From Nocardia ninae NBRC 108245 (lineage in GTDB: Bacteria > Actinomycetota > Actinomycetes > Mycobacteriales > Mycobacteriaceae): a stretch of 39,601 nt of DNA. Location of the stretch: positions 1-39,601 of the forward strand of contig NZ_BJXA01000082.1 in assembly GCF_007990755.1 (NCBI RefSeq). The letters are read 5' to 3'. The notes beneath the pieces were generated by a model. It was not told the origin of the DNA. It ran no database searches and saw only the letters and a list, made by a program, of their open reading frames with translations. The position numbers and the translations under genes were made by a program. Every line of letters begins with the position of its first letter. Position 1 is the first letter of the stretch. This document shows positions 8,025-17,200 of the stretch, in pieces.

Positions 8025-8324
8025 GTGGCATTGATCTGGTTGGCTGCCATCGCCGTTGCAGGGTTCCTGATCTTCTGGTCCCTATTTCCCACCCTCGCCC
8101 GGGTCGCTGGAATTCTGCTGATGTTCGACTCCGTCCTCACGTTGATCCTGTTTCCCGACCGGGCGCCCGCCGCGCATGTCGGCTGGCTGCTGGCTGGGAT
8201 CGGGCTGTGGCTGGCTGGGCACTTCGTCTTCGCCGTCAAGTACGGCGCGTGGCGCTCGCGCCTCGCCGCGCGGATCGTCCGCGCTTCGGTCCTGCAGCGG
8301 TTGCTTCCCTCCGAGCTCCGATAG
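8025..8324 (+). CDS. Small integral membrane protein, paralogue of the one at 13788
   Basis: A 99-residue protein starting at GTG 8025 with GAAAGG 7 bases upstream. It has three hydrophobic segments (about residues 3-20, 26-43 and 52-67) and a basic cytoplasmic-type tail (AWRSRLAARIVR). It aligns without gaps to the 99-residue product at 13788-14087, sharing ARxxxILL, DS, FPxxAPxAHxGWL, GIxLWLAxH and a WRSxLA tail. The family is unknown to me; a plausible role is in conjugation or entry exclusion because of its place by the relaxase. Its 3' 243 bases overlap the converging gene on the other strand. Confidence 0.75.
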   Translation: MALIWLAAIAVAGFLIFWSLFPTLARVAGILLMFDSVLTLILFPDRAPAAHVGWLLAGIGLWLAGHFVFAVKYGAWRSRLAARIVRASVLQRLLPSELR

Positions 8325-8792
8325 TCCCGCCGCGTCTCCCCTCGCGGGGACCGGCGGTTTCCGGTCGTCATCGCGCGCCGGGCTTGGACGCGCTCGCCTC
8401 GACTTGCCGCTCGACGCTGCGTTTCCGGTGCTGCCAAGCAGCTTGCGCAGTTCGCCGACCGGCATCTCGGCCCAGATGCCGAGGTCGGTGTCGCTGACGC
8501 CCCGTTGTTTCATCCGCTGCAGCGCGTCGCTCTGCTCCGGTAAGGCGGCGGCCACGACCTTCTCGTACGTCTCTTTGGCTTTCGCCACGGCTGCCTCGCA
8601 TCGAATCATCGCGGAGGCGATGGCCGCGTCGCGGCGCTGGGCTGCCTGCGTCTGGACGTCGCGGTGGCGGCGGAACAGATACAGGTCATCGCCGTTGGCC
8701 TTGGCGATCTCGAGCTGGTGCCGCACCGCCTGCGCGGCGATGCGGCGCGCGATCGTCCGTCCTGACGTCGAACGCTTGCGTTGGCTGTCCAT
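8082..8792 (-). CDS. Helical hypothetical protein, possible relaxase accessory DNA-binding protein
   Basis: A 236-residue protein read from ATG 8792, preceded 7 bases upstream by GGAGG, a strong ribosome-binding site. Residues 1-85 are basic and helical (SGRTIARRIAAQAVRHQLE, RCEAAVAKAKETYEKVV). Residues about 96-117 (RGVSDTDLGIWAEMPVGELRKLL) look like a helix-turn-helix, so DNA binding is plausible. The last 110 residues are low-complexity and run antisense through the membrane-protein gene at 8025-8324; the biological C-terminus there is unusual but no earlier stop exists. It is divergent from the relaxase across a repeat-rich spacer, the usual position of an oriT-binding accessory protein or local repressor. 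Function is inferred only from this. Confidence 0.6.
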   Translation of the reverse strand: MDSQRKRSTSGRTIARRIAAQAVRHQLEIAKANGDDLYLFRRHRDVQTQAAQRRDAAIASAMIRCEAAVAKAKETYEKVVAAALPEQSDALQRMKQRGVSDTDLGIWAEMPVGELRKLLGSTGNAASSGKSRRARPSPARDDDRKPPVPARGDAAGLSELGGKQPLQDRSADDPRGEARAPRAVLDGEDEVPSQPQPDPSQQPADMRGGRPVGKQDQREDGVEHQQNSSDPGEGGK

Positions 8793-8890
8793 GTCGTCCT
8801 CCGCTTCCCGGTGTTCTCCGCCCGCCGATCGCCCCGGTTTCGGGTCCGGCCGGACGCGGCCGTTCTCTCATTCTGTTTCTTCAGAATTTC

Positions 8891-8920
8891 AATGTAGCTC
8901 TGCCACCGCCCCCTTCTGAA
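8891..8920 (-). promoter_or_regulatory. Possible promoter for the divergent - strand gene
   Basis: Read on the - strand, TTCAGA (8915-8920) and TACATT (8891-8896) are spaced 18 bases apart, a loose match to a housekeeping actinobacterial -35/-10 pair, about 100 bases before the start codon at 8792. Confidence 0.25.
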
Positions 8921-8937
8921 CACCATTCTCGCTTGCG

Positions 8938-9006
8938 CCATTACAGCCCATTACATCCCATATGGGCTTTCTTTTTAACCGCGTCACACCCCTTGCATCG
9001 CGATGC
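8938..9006 (+). promoter_or_regulatory. Candidate oriT or operator: iterons, inverted repeat and palindrome before the relaxase
   Basis: CCATTACA occurs at 8938 and 8948 and is followed by CCATATGG at 8958, a 10-base (one helical turn) spacing. AGCCCAT (8946-8952) and ATGGGCT (8962-8968) form an inverted repeat followed by TTCTTTTTAA, an AT-rich patch rare in this window. A perfect 12-base palindrome GCATCGCGATGC lies at 8995-9006. The stretch ends 22 bases before the relaxase start and lies upstream of a divergent gene for a possible DNA-binding protein. This is how many MobF oriT regions are arranged, but an operator, or an intrinsic terminator for the inverted repeat with its T-tract, are alternatives. 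Confidence 0.5.
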
Positions 9007-9028
9007 GACTTGGGGGACTTTCGAATAG

Positions 9029-12000
9029 GTGATGACACTTCACCGGCTGCATTCCGGTGACGGCTACGAGTATTTGACCCAGCAGGTCGCTACGGGCGAC
9101 CGCGTTCGGGATCGCACCCGTGACCTCACCGATTACTACACCGCGCACGGCTGCCCACCGGGCCAATGGTTCGGGCGCGGAGCCGCCGCGCTCGGTTTAT
9201 CGGGCGAGGTGACCGAACAGCAGATGCAATTATTGTTCGGCGAGGGAATGCACCCGGACGCGAACCGTATCATCACCGAAGCCTTGGCCGACGGAAAGAC
9301 CATTGCCGAGGCGATCGCCACCGCGAGTTTGGGTGCCAATTTCTATCAATTCTCCTCCAAAACGCCGATATCGGAATTGCTCGATCGGATGGTGGTCGCG
9401 TTCACCGAGAAGAACCAGCGGCGACCGACCTACGACGAACGGATGATGCTGCGCACCGAGGCCACCCGCACACACCTGACAGCTGAACTCGGCACCGAGC
9501 CGTCCACCGAGGCCATCGAGGACGCACTCGCCCAGGAGCAAGGAGAGTCGCGTAAGGCCGTCGCTGGCTTCGACTGCGTATTCACTCCGCAGAAATCGAT
9601 CGCGATCCTGTGGGGCTTGGCCGACGACGAGGTGCGCCGCGTCATCTGGGAATGCCACGAGGAAGCGATGCGCGAAATCCTGGAGTGGGCCGAACAGCGG
9701 TACGCGGTCACCCGCCGCGGCCACAACGGGGTTCGGCAGATCGACGCGAACGGGTTGACTGTCGCGTTGTTCCGTCACTACGACTCGCGCACGGGTGACC
9801 CGCTACCGCACACGCACGCCACGATATCGGCGAAAGTCGAAGGCAGCGACGGCAAATGGTCCTCGCTCGACGCTCGCCCGCTCTACGGCGGCGCGGTGGC
9901 GTTGTCGTGTCGCTACAACGCGATGATCGTCGGCAAGCTGCGTCGCCGTCTCGGGTTGCGGTTCGAGGAACGCTCCCGAGGTCGCGGCAAGCAACCGGTG
10001 CTCGAGATCGTCGGCATCTCCGATGCGATGATCGAGTTCTTCTCGAGGCGCCGCACAGCGATCATCGCCCGCACCGAACAACTCCTCGCCGCGTACCGGC
10101 GAGCACACGGCCACAATCCCGACAAGCGCGCCCAAGCCAAATTGGCACAACAGGCGACGCTGGAAACCCGGGACGCCAAAGCCGAACCACACAGCCTGCG
10201 CGACATGCTGGCAGGCTGGGATCGCCGAGTCCGCGCTTTCCTCGGCGACGGCCGCGACGCACAACGGTTCGTCACCGATCTCCTCGAACAACACCGGCTC
10301 GACGACCATCCGGCCGCGTTCGACGCCCGCCGAGTCGCCGTCGCCGCGGGCGTGGCCGTCGGCGGCGCAGCCGAAGTTCTGCGATCCGACGACACACACC
10401 TGAGCGCCGCGATCGAGCACGCCGTGGACGAATGCATCGGCCTGCACCCCGGCGACCGCACCCCGGCCATCGCGCAGGTTCGGGGACTGCTGCTGTCAGG
10501 CGACGATGACGAGTTGCTCGCCGACATCGACGAGGCATTCACCGCCACCCAGCGCACCGCATACGACCCGAAACGAATCGCCGAAGAAGTCGCTGCCACG
10601 GTCGCGCGACGCCGCGCGACCTGGACCGAAGCCAACATCTATTCCGCAGCCGACGAACGAGTCGGTCTGTGCGATTTCGACAGCGACACCGCGCAACGCG
10701 CCGCCGTCGAGGAAATCGTGCAAGCCGTCCGGGACGGACACAGCATCCAATTGACCATCGACCCGGACCCGGTGCCCGCGGCCATCGCGCGCCGCAACGG
10801 GGAAAGCGAATTCACCGTCACCGGCGCGATCCGCTACACCAGCGAAGAAGTCCTCGCCGCCGAGCACCGCCTGCTTGACGCAGCCAACACCGCCACCGAG
10901 CACTACCTGCCCCACGCCGCGGTCGCCGCGGCCATCGCCGAAGTCGAGCGGTCCCAACCTCGGCAGCGTCGCCGCCGTCTCAACGCCGCGCAGCAGGCGA
11001 TCGCGCATCACCTCTGCACCTCAGGGATGGCGTTGACCGCCGCCATCGGCCCCGCCGGCAGCGGCAAGACCACCGCGATGACGGTCGTCTCCCGCGCCTG
11101 GCAGGCCAGCGGACGGTCGGTGCTGGCGCTGGGTCCGTCGAAGAACGCGGCCCGCGAACTCGGCGACAGCATCGGCGTGCGCGGCTCCACCGTCGCCCGG
11201 GTCCTGACCCTGGCCAAGTACGGGCTGCCCACGGGAATCACCCCGGGCGCGATGCTGCTCGTGGACGAAACCGCGATGGCGGCCACCCACGACCTGGACC
11301 AGCTGCAACGGCTCGCCCGCCAGCACGGCGCGGTCGTGCGATGGGTCGGCGACCCGCACCAGCTGTCGGCCGTCGAGTCCGGTGGCGCACTGCGTCTGCT
11401 CGCCGCCGACACCCGCGCGCCGACGCTGATGACGATCGTCCGATTCAAGACCGCCGCCGAGGCCGCGGCCACACTGGCGGTCCGTGCCGGCGACGCGGAG
11501 GCGGCATGGAACTTCTACAGCGGTGCCGGACGGGTCACCTCCGGGATGGTCGACGAGCTGCGTGAGCGCATCCTGGCCGATCACCTCGCCGACATCGCCG
11601 CCGGGAAATCCTCGTTGATGCTCGCAGCCACCCTCGATGACGTCGCCACCCTGAACCTCGCCGCCCAAGCAGCACACACCGTGTCCGGACGTGTCGACAC
11701 AACGCGCGGCTCGGTCAGGTTGTCCGACAGCGCTGACGGTCATGTCGGCGACGTCGTGGTGACTCGTCTCAACGACAACCGGTTGCGGGTCACCGGCGGC
11801 AAACGCGGCGGCACCGGCATCGACAACGGCGACCTGTGGCGCATCCGGAAAGTGCACACCGACGGGTCGATCACCGTTCTCGGTGTCGATCACCGCGGCA
11901 GTGTGCGTCTACCGGCGGACTATGTAGCCGCCAACGTCGAGCTCGGCTACGCGTCCACCGTGCATCGCAGCCAAGGCAGCACCGTCGACCGATGTCGCCT

Positions 12001-13678
12001 GTTGATCAACGCCACCCTCGGCCGTGCCCTGGCCTACGTCGGGCTCACCCGCGGCGCGGAATCCAACCACATCTACCAGGCCCTCGACGCCCTCGACCCG
12101 ACCTGCGAGCAGCAGCCCGAAGACCCGATCACCGAACAACAAATGTTCGCAAAAGTCCTCGCCCGCGAGGACGACAATCTCACCGCCACCGAAACCATGC
12201 GACTCGAACAAGCCCGCATCGACGACCCGGCGCGGCTGCGCGGCATCTACACCCACATCACCGGGCTACTCACTGACGCCCGCGGCCGTCGCCTGCTCGA
12301 CCGGGCGCTGCCCGTCGTGCTCTATCGCGACGCCGAGACCTCCGACCGATTCCAAACGCTGCTCGACACGATCGCGCTGGCCGATCAGCATCGACTCGAC
12401 AGCCGTGCCCTCGTCGCCGACATCACCACCAACAACGGCGAGGACCTCGGCGACAGCCTGGCCACCGCCCGCGATGTGGCAGCAGTGCTGTGTGCTCGCG
12501 CCGACGACTGGATCGCACAGCATCTCACCCCCGCGACAGCAGCTGTGTCTACCTCGACCGACACCTTGACCGCGGACGCATCCAGCGACGCGACGCTGTA
12601 TGCCGCCGCTGCGGCCGTCAATCGCCGCGAAGTTCTCGCGCAATCGGGTCGGTTCAGTGCCCTGCGTGACGCTCCCGTCACCGGCTGTCCACCCGTACCC
12701 AGCCGTCATCCCGGCGTCGACACCGAACTTGCCGATCTTGCCGACGAACTCCGGAGCCGCCTCACCGGCGCCCACGGACCCGCTGCGCCGCTAGACGCCC
12801 CCGATCCCGAGTCCGGTCGAGACGACGTCACACGGCAGATGCGCATCCAACGCCTCAACCGGCTGCGTCACGACCATGAGCACTACATCAAGCAGCTGTC
12901 CGACGAGCGCGGACGGTACCTGCTGTACCGGGCGCTGCCGGTCGTGGTGTACGCCGAAGCCGCCCGCTCCCAGCATTTCGCCGCCCTGCTCGACGCGATC
13001 GCCCGCGCCGACGCCACCGGCCTGAACAGCAACGCACTGATAGGTTCGATCACGACCGACGACTTCACTGACTTCGGCACCGGGCTGCTGGAGACCCGAG
13101 ATCCCGGCGACCTGCTGGCCGGCCGCGCTCAACGATGGATCGCCCGCGAAACAGCAACCCAACGCACAGCCGCAGCTATCGCGGCCGGCACGGTGAACCT
13201 AGAAACATTGGCGCTCACCGACGACACATCCGCCATCGAACTCATCTCAACGGCAGACGCGGTAAACCGACTCACAGAGCACGCCGCACTCACCTCGGCT
13301 GGGACGCCACCCCCAACGCCGAGCCCTCCGCCCCCTCCGTTCCCCGGCATCGATCAACGTCTCGTGGATTTCGCCGCCGAGCTTCGACGGCGTATCGCGC
13401 GCGAGGAACGCGCGCTCCTCGACAGCGACCGCACTGCCGTTGATCCTCAAAGCGAAACACCTGTCGTCGGTCAGCCGGTAGAGGATCCTCGACATCCCGG
13501 CATCCACATGCCCTCTCCAACGCCCCACAGCTTCTCGACCCTGCCGCCGCATCGCGACGACGCGTCAATTGACGCGGAATCGCCGTCGGATGACGCCGCA
13601 CCGGATCCCCGGCGGCGTAGGAAACTCCTACGGCGACAGCGATCGTTGCCAGTTCGACATCGCCGCCGATCGTTGTAG
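9029..13678 (+). CDS. MobF-family conjugative relaxase-helicase (TraA/TrwC type)
   Basis: A 1549-residue protein from GTG 9029 (ATG 9032 is equally possible; GGGGGA lies 11 bases upstream). The TrwC relaxase domain spans about residues 1-400: a tyrosine pair (LTDYYTAHG, residues 36-37) for nicking and covalent attachment at oriT, and the metal-binding histidines H250 with HTH at about 261-263 (HYDSRTGDPLPHTHATIS). A helicase domain follows with Walker A GPAGSGKTT (about residue 674), Walker B MLLVDETAMA and motif III GDPHQLSAVESGG; YASTVHRSQGST is a later helicase motif. The C-terminal third contains two copies of a 200-residue unit and ends in a basic tail. The enzyme would nick, unwind and pilot the transferred strand. 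No coupling protein or secretion genes are in the window. Confidence 0.93.
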   Translation: MMTLHRLHSGDGYEYLTQQVATGDRVRDRTRDLTDYYTAHGCPPGQWFGRGAAALGLSGEVTEQQMQLLFGEGMHPDANRIITEALADGKTIAEAIATASLGANFYQFSSKTPISELLDRMVVAFTEKNQRRPTYDERMMLRTEATRTHLTAELGTEPSTEAIEDALAQEQGESRKAVAGFDCVFTPQKSIAILWGLADDEVRRVIWECHEEAMREILEWAEQRYAVTRRGHNGVRQIDANGLTVALFRHYDSRTGDPLPHTHATISAKVEGSDGKWSSLDARPLYGGAVALSCRYNAMIVGKLRRRLGLRFEERSRGRGKQPVLEIVGISDAMIEFFSRRRTAIIARTEQLLAAYRRAHGHNPDKRAQAKLAQQATLETRDAKAEPHSLRDMLAGWDRRVRAFLGDGRDAQRFVTDLLEQHRLDDHPAAFDARRVAVAAGVAVGGAAEVLRSDDTHLSAAIEHAVDECIGLHPGDRTPAIAQVRGLLLSGDDDELLADIDEAFTATQRTAYDPKRIAEEVAATVARRRATWTEANIYSAADERVGLCDFDSDTAQRAAVEEIVQAVRDGHSIQLTIDPDPVPAAIARRNGESEFTVTGAIRYTSEEVLAAEHRLLDAANTATEHYLPHAAVAAAIAEVERSQPRQRRRRLNAAQQAIAHHLCTSGMALTAAIGPAGSGKTTAMTVVSRAWQASGRSVLALGPSKNAARELGDSIGVRGSTVARVLTLAKYGLPTGITPGAMLLVDETAMAATHDLDQLQRLARQHGAVVRWVGDPHQLSAVESGGALRLLAADTRAPTLMTIVRFKTAAEAAATLAVRAGDAEAAWNFYSGAGRVTSGMVDELRERILADHLADIAAGKSSLMLAATLDDVATLNLAAQAAHTVSGRVDTTRGSVRLSDSADGHVGDVVVTRLNDNRLRVTGGKRGGTGIDNGDLWRIRKVHTDGSITVLGVDHRGSVRLPADYVAANVELGYASTVHRSQGSTVDRCRLLINATLGRALAYVGLTRGAESNHIYQALDALDPTCEQQPEDPITEQQMFAKVLAREDDNLTATETMRLEQARIDDPARLRGIYTHITGLLTDARGRRLLDRALPVVLYRDAETSDRFQTLLDTIALADQHRLDSRALVADITTNNGEDLGDSLATARDVAAVLCARADDWIAQHLTPATAAVSTSTDTLTADASSDATLYAAAAAVNRREVLAQSGRFSALRDAPVTGCPPVPSRHPGVDTELADLADELRSRLTGAHGPAAPLDAPDPESGRDDVTRQMRIQRLNRLRHDHEHYIKQLSDERGRYLLYRALPVVVYAEAARSQHFAALLDAIARADATGLNSNALIGSITTDDFTDFGTGLLETRDPGDLLAGRAQRWIARETATQRTAAAIAAGTVNLETLALTDDTSAIELISTADAVNRLTEHAALTSAGTPPPTPSPPPPPFPGIDQRLVDFAAELRRRIAREERALLDSDRTAVDPQSETPVVGQPVEDPRHPGIHMPSPTPHSFSTLPPHRDDASIDAESPSDDAAPDPRRRRKLLRRQRSLPVRHRRRSL

Positions 13679-13694
13679 CTCTTCGTCGTGACGT

Positions 13695-13711
13695 GGCGAT
13701 CTACCATCGCC
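13695..13711 (+). terminator. Weak hairpin after the relaxase
   Basis: GGCGAT (13695-13700) and ATCGCC (13706-13711) form a 6-bp stem with a 5-base loop followed by TCTTG, 17 bases after the relaxase stop. It is short and has a poor T-tract. Confidence 0.25.
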
Positions 13712-13787
13712 TCTTGATGCCGATCGGTCTGCGGCGGACAATTTCGGTAGCCACAAGCTCGCTCAACACCGAGAAGGGGCATCAATC

Positions 13788-14087
13788 ATGGGGCAGACGG
13801 GGCTGAGCGTCATCATTGCACTGGCACTTCTCCTAGCCTGGGCGCTGTATCCCGGTCTCGCGCGATTCCTCGCCATACTGCTCGTGATCGACTCCATCGC
13901 CTCTGTCTTCCTGTTTCCGTACAAGGCGCCGTTGGCCCATCTCGGCTGGCTTATCTTCGGCATCGCGCTGTGGCTTGCCAGCCATCGACGATTGGCCATC
14001 CGCCACCGCTCGTGGCGCTCCACCCTGGCCAAACGCGCCTTTCAACTACCGGGTCTGCGACATCTCCAGCCTCGCGCCCTGCCGTGA
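13788..14087 (+). CDS. Small integral membrane protein, paralogue of the one at 8025
   Basis: A 99-residue protein starting at ATG 13788 with AGAAGGGG 8 bases upstream. It has three hydrophobic segments (about residues 5-20, 24-43 and 50-67) and a basic tail (HRSWRSTLAKRAF). It is the same length as the product of 8025-8324 and aligns to it without gaps, keeping LYPxLAR, AILL, DS, FPxxAPxAHxGWL and GIxLWLA. The pair encloses the relaxase gene. Function unknown; membrane location is inferred from hydrophobicity. Confidence 0.78.
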   Translation: MGQTGLSVIIALALLLAWALYPGLARFLAILLVIDSIASVFLFPYKAPLAHLGWLIFGIALWLASHRRLAIRHRSWRSTLAKRAFQLPGLRHLQPRALP

Positions 14088-14196
14088 CCGATTCCTGATC
14101 ACCTCCACAAGCTTTCAGGCTTACCCTCCACTATTCGTCGCTGGAGGCGGACCTCGGGTGGCCCTCCGATGACGCTGACTTGTCGGTGCAACTCGG

Positions 14197-14208
14197 TATC
14201 CTCGCGGC
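14197..14208 (+). promoter_or_regulatory. Possible -10 element for a leaderless transcript
   Basis: TATCCT (14197-14202) fits the actinobacterial TANNNT -10 consensus and ends six bases before GTG 14209. No ribosome-binding site precedes that GTG, as expected if transcription starts on the start codon itself. No matching -35 is obvious. Confidence 0.4.
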
Positions 14209-17200
14209 GTGGCTGAAATGGGGGAGCAGGGTCCGATTAGGCGGTTGCCGGTGGACAAGAAGAATGCCGGGCCGCTGACCGAAGCCTGGATCAGGTACGA
14301 GAAGCAAGCTGCTGCCTTGGGGCTGATTCGTGAACTGCTGCAACAGACCGATATCCAAGCGATCGCTCTGCAACACTCCTCAGACGCTATCCTGCTGTAC
14401 CGCGACCGGCGGCCGAAGCTTGTCTCAATCAAGCATCGCGAGCCTGACCAGAAGAACGACGACAGCGGCTGGAGCCGCCCGAAACTGAAGGAAATGCTCG
14501 GTGTTTTGTACCGCCAGTGGCTGGAGGCCGAGCAGGCGTGCCAGCTGGCTTTCTGGTCAAACGCCGGATTCGTCCGCGATGCACGCGACAATCACGCGCG
14601 TCTGATCGACGGGGCGACACCGTCGGCAGGTTTTCTGCATTGGCTGACTGCGACCGTCGGGGTCGCTCCAGAGCACTTGGACGCATTCGCGCGTGATCTG
14701 GAACTGCTCGCCGAGCCGCTGCCTCGCAGATTCGAGATCGATGCTGTCGGCGCGACGGCGGTGGCCGAGTTCCTGCGGCGTCATGGACGCGATTTCGCTC
14801 CGTTGTTTGCCCGAGAATGTTTCAACCTGTTGTGTGACCGCATTATCGAACTCAGCGCCCCGTCTCCCGCACCACCGTCGACCGATACTCGCAGAGACCT
14901 GGTGGATCGGCTGTACCCGCGCCTGGATGCCGGCGATGCGGCCCGGCTCGCGTTGAGGACACTCCCGGTGACCGAGGCCGAGGCGATCATGCTGAGAGAA
15001 CACGACCGCCGGTTGGCGACCAGAGTGCCCGATCCTGGATTCAGGTGGGAAGCCGACGATCGGTTCGTCGGTCGCGTCGCTGTGCTATCGCAGTTGACCG
15101 ACTTACTCGAACCAGGGGGCGTCACCGCCGTACCCCCGGTTTGCATATCCGGCATGACGGGCTGCGGAAAATCCAGCGTAGCAACACAATTTGCCGCACT
15201 CCACACTGATGCCCTGCGCCCGGTATTCATCAGCGCCAGTAGTCGCGCCGACGTAATCGCCGGACTGCAACAACTGGGTCAAACCGATGCCGGATCCCGC
15301 ATCGGCGATATCGCCGATGCCCGGACAGCGGTGACACCCGCCATGCCCGCGACGACGAGCTTGCTACTGATTCTCGACGGAGTGACCGACGCCGACGCCC
15401 TGCGTGGACTGATCCCTCGCCGGTCACTGTGCCGGGTGCTGATCACCACGACGGTGGCCAACCTCGACAGCGGATACCGCGAAGTGCGGCTCCACGCATG
15501 GGAGCCAGACGAAAGCCGCGCGTTTCTCGCCGATCATCTACCGCACGAGACTGCCGAAAACCGTGACCGCTTGCGGGCAGACCTGTACGACAATCCTTTA
15601 GCGCTCAATCAAGCCGTTGACCACTGTCACGTCCTTCGCCGCTCCGTCACCAGCTACCTCACCCGGCTACGAGAGGCTCCCGCGCACACATTGGCGCTGG
15701 GGAAGGCCACAGGGCATCCTGCATCGATCATCGAATCCATCAGGATGAATATCGAAGCCGTCGAAAGTACCTCGCCGGAAGCGCTGACCCTGCTGACCGT
15801 CCTAGCGTTCATGGGGCCCGCACCACTGCACGAGTCGGTGTTCGACACGGCGAGCCCGACTACCTCCGTCCACCCACCCACTGCCGCAGTCGACACCAAT
15901 GCCACACGCCGATGGCGGTCGCGCTTTCGACGCAAGCCGCCGCGTAGCCACTCGCAGACAATCCCACAAGCAACCGAACTTGCCGTCGAGATACGCAACA
16001 GACTGCACGACAAGAACTTCCGTGACCGAGCCACCGAGAACCTAGCGCGTATATCTCTACTCACAACGACCGCGGACCATCTCTCGGTCCATCCCCTAAT
16101 AGCACTGGCAATACTCGACCGAGTCACCGACGCGGCGCCCTGGCTGGAAGCAGGAATCAGCGTATTTCTGCCAACATCTGCAGCAGGCTCAATCACCGAC
16201 CCAATACCCAATCTCGACGAGAACCTCAGCGCCGCAACCCATATCACAGTCTCGGCTCTCGACCACGGCTACACAGGCCCGGGTCCGATCACGATGGCAG
16301 CACTCCTGTGTCACCGTCTCTCGCTGGTTGGCGCGAACGACTCCAGCGCCGAACACGGATGGACAGCCACCGAACTAGGTGAGTTCGCCATCAGCAATGC
16401 CATCAATCACGCGAATGTCACCACAGCCCCGATTTGGAAGCTGGCAGCCGCTCGCATGCAACTTCCTCTCGCGCAAGCACACTCCCTTGCCGGCCGGGTC
16501 GACGAGGCCCTCGCCGCAATCGACTCAAGCCTGATGTGGGCGCATGACCTGCGCAACCCACTATTGACTGCCGAGGCTGTGACGGCCGCAGAGCCCATCG
16601 TCACTATGCACGGCCGTCGCGATTTCGCAGAGCTGTTGCTGTCCCGGATCGAAGAACTGTCCGATATGGACTTCAACGTCCATTTCGCGGTGCAGATATC
16701 GACAACCCAGGCGCGCATCTTGCGGATGCTCAACCGCACCCAGGACGCCGCTGCTCTCTGCGATCGGACCCTCGATCTCATCTTTAGCAACCCCGAACAG
16801 CTGTCACCACAGGTGCTAGTTAATGCGTACAGTGCCGCCGCAATCATTGCCCGTGATCTGGGCACGACCTTGTCATCCTTCAAATTTGCGATGGCCATTG
16901 TCGACCTACAAAACCGACCCGACGTAGCGTCGCACTTCCCGCCGAGGGCGCGGATCGACCATCTACACCTCGCGGGCGACGCGGCCATCTCCACCGGAAG
17001 GTTCGAACAAGCACGTGAACTGATAGCCGAGGCTCGTGAGACAGCTGCTGAACACGGATTCGACAACACCTCAATCGTGTTCGCCGATACTCTCGCCATC
17101 GAAGGACGCCTCGCCCACATCACGGGTGATCTCGACCATGCGCGAGCCACCCTCAGACAGGCAATCACGATCCTAAAAGCGATGCCTGCCAGTTTCCGCC

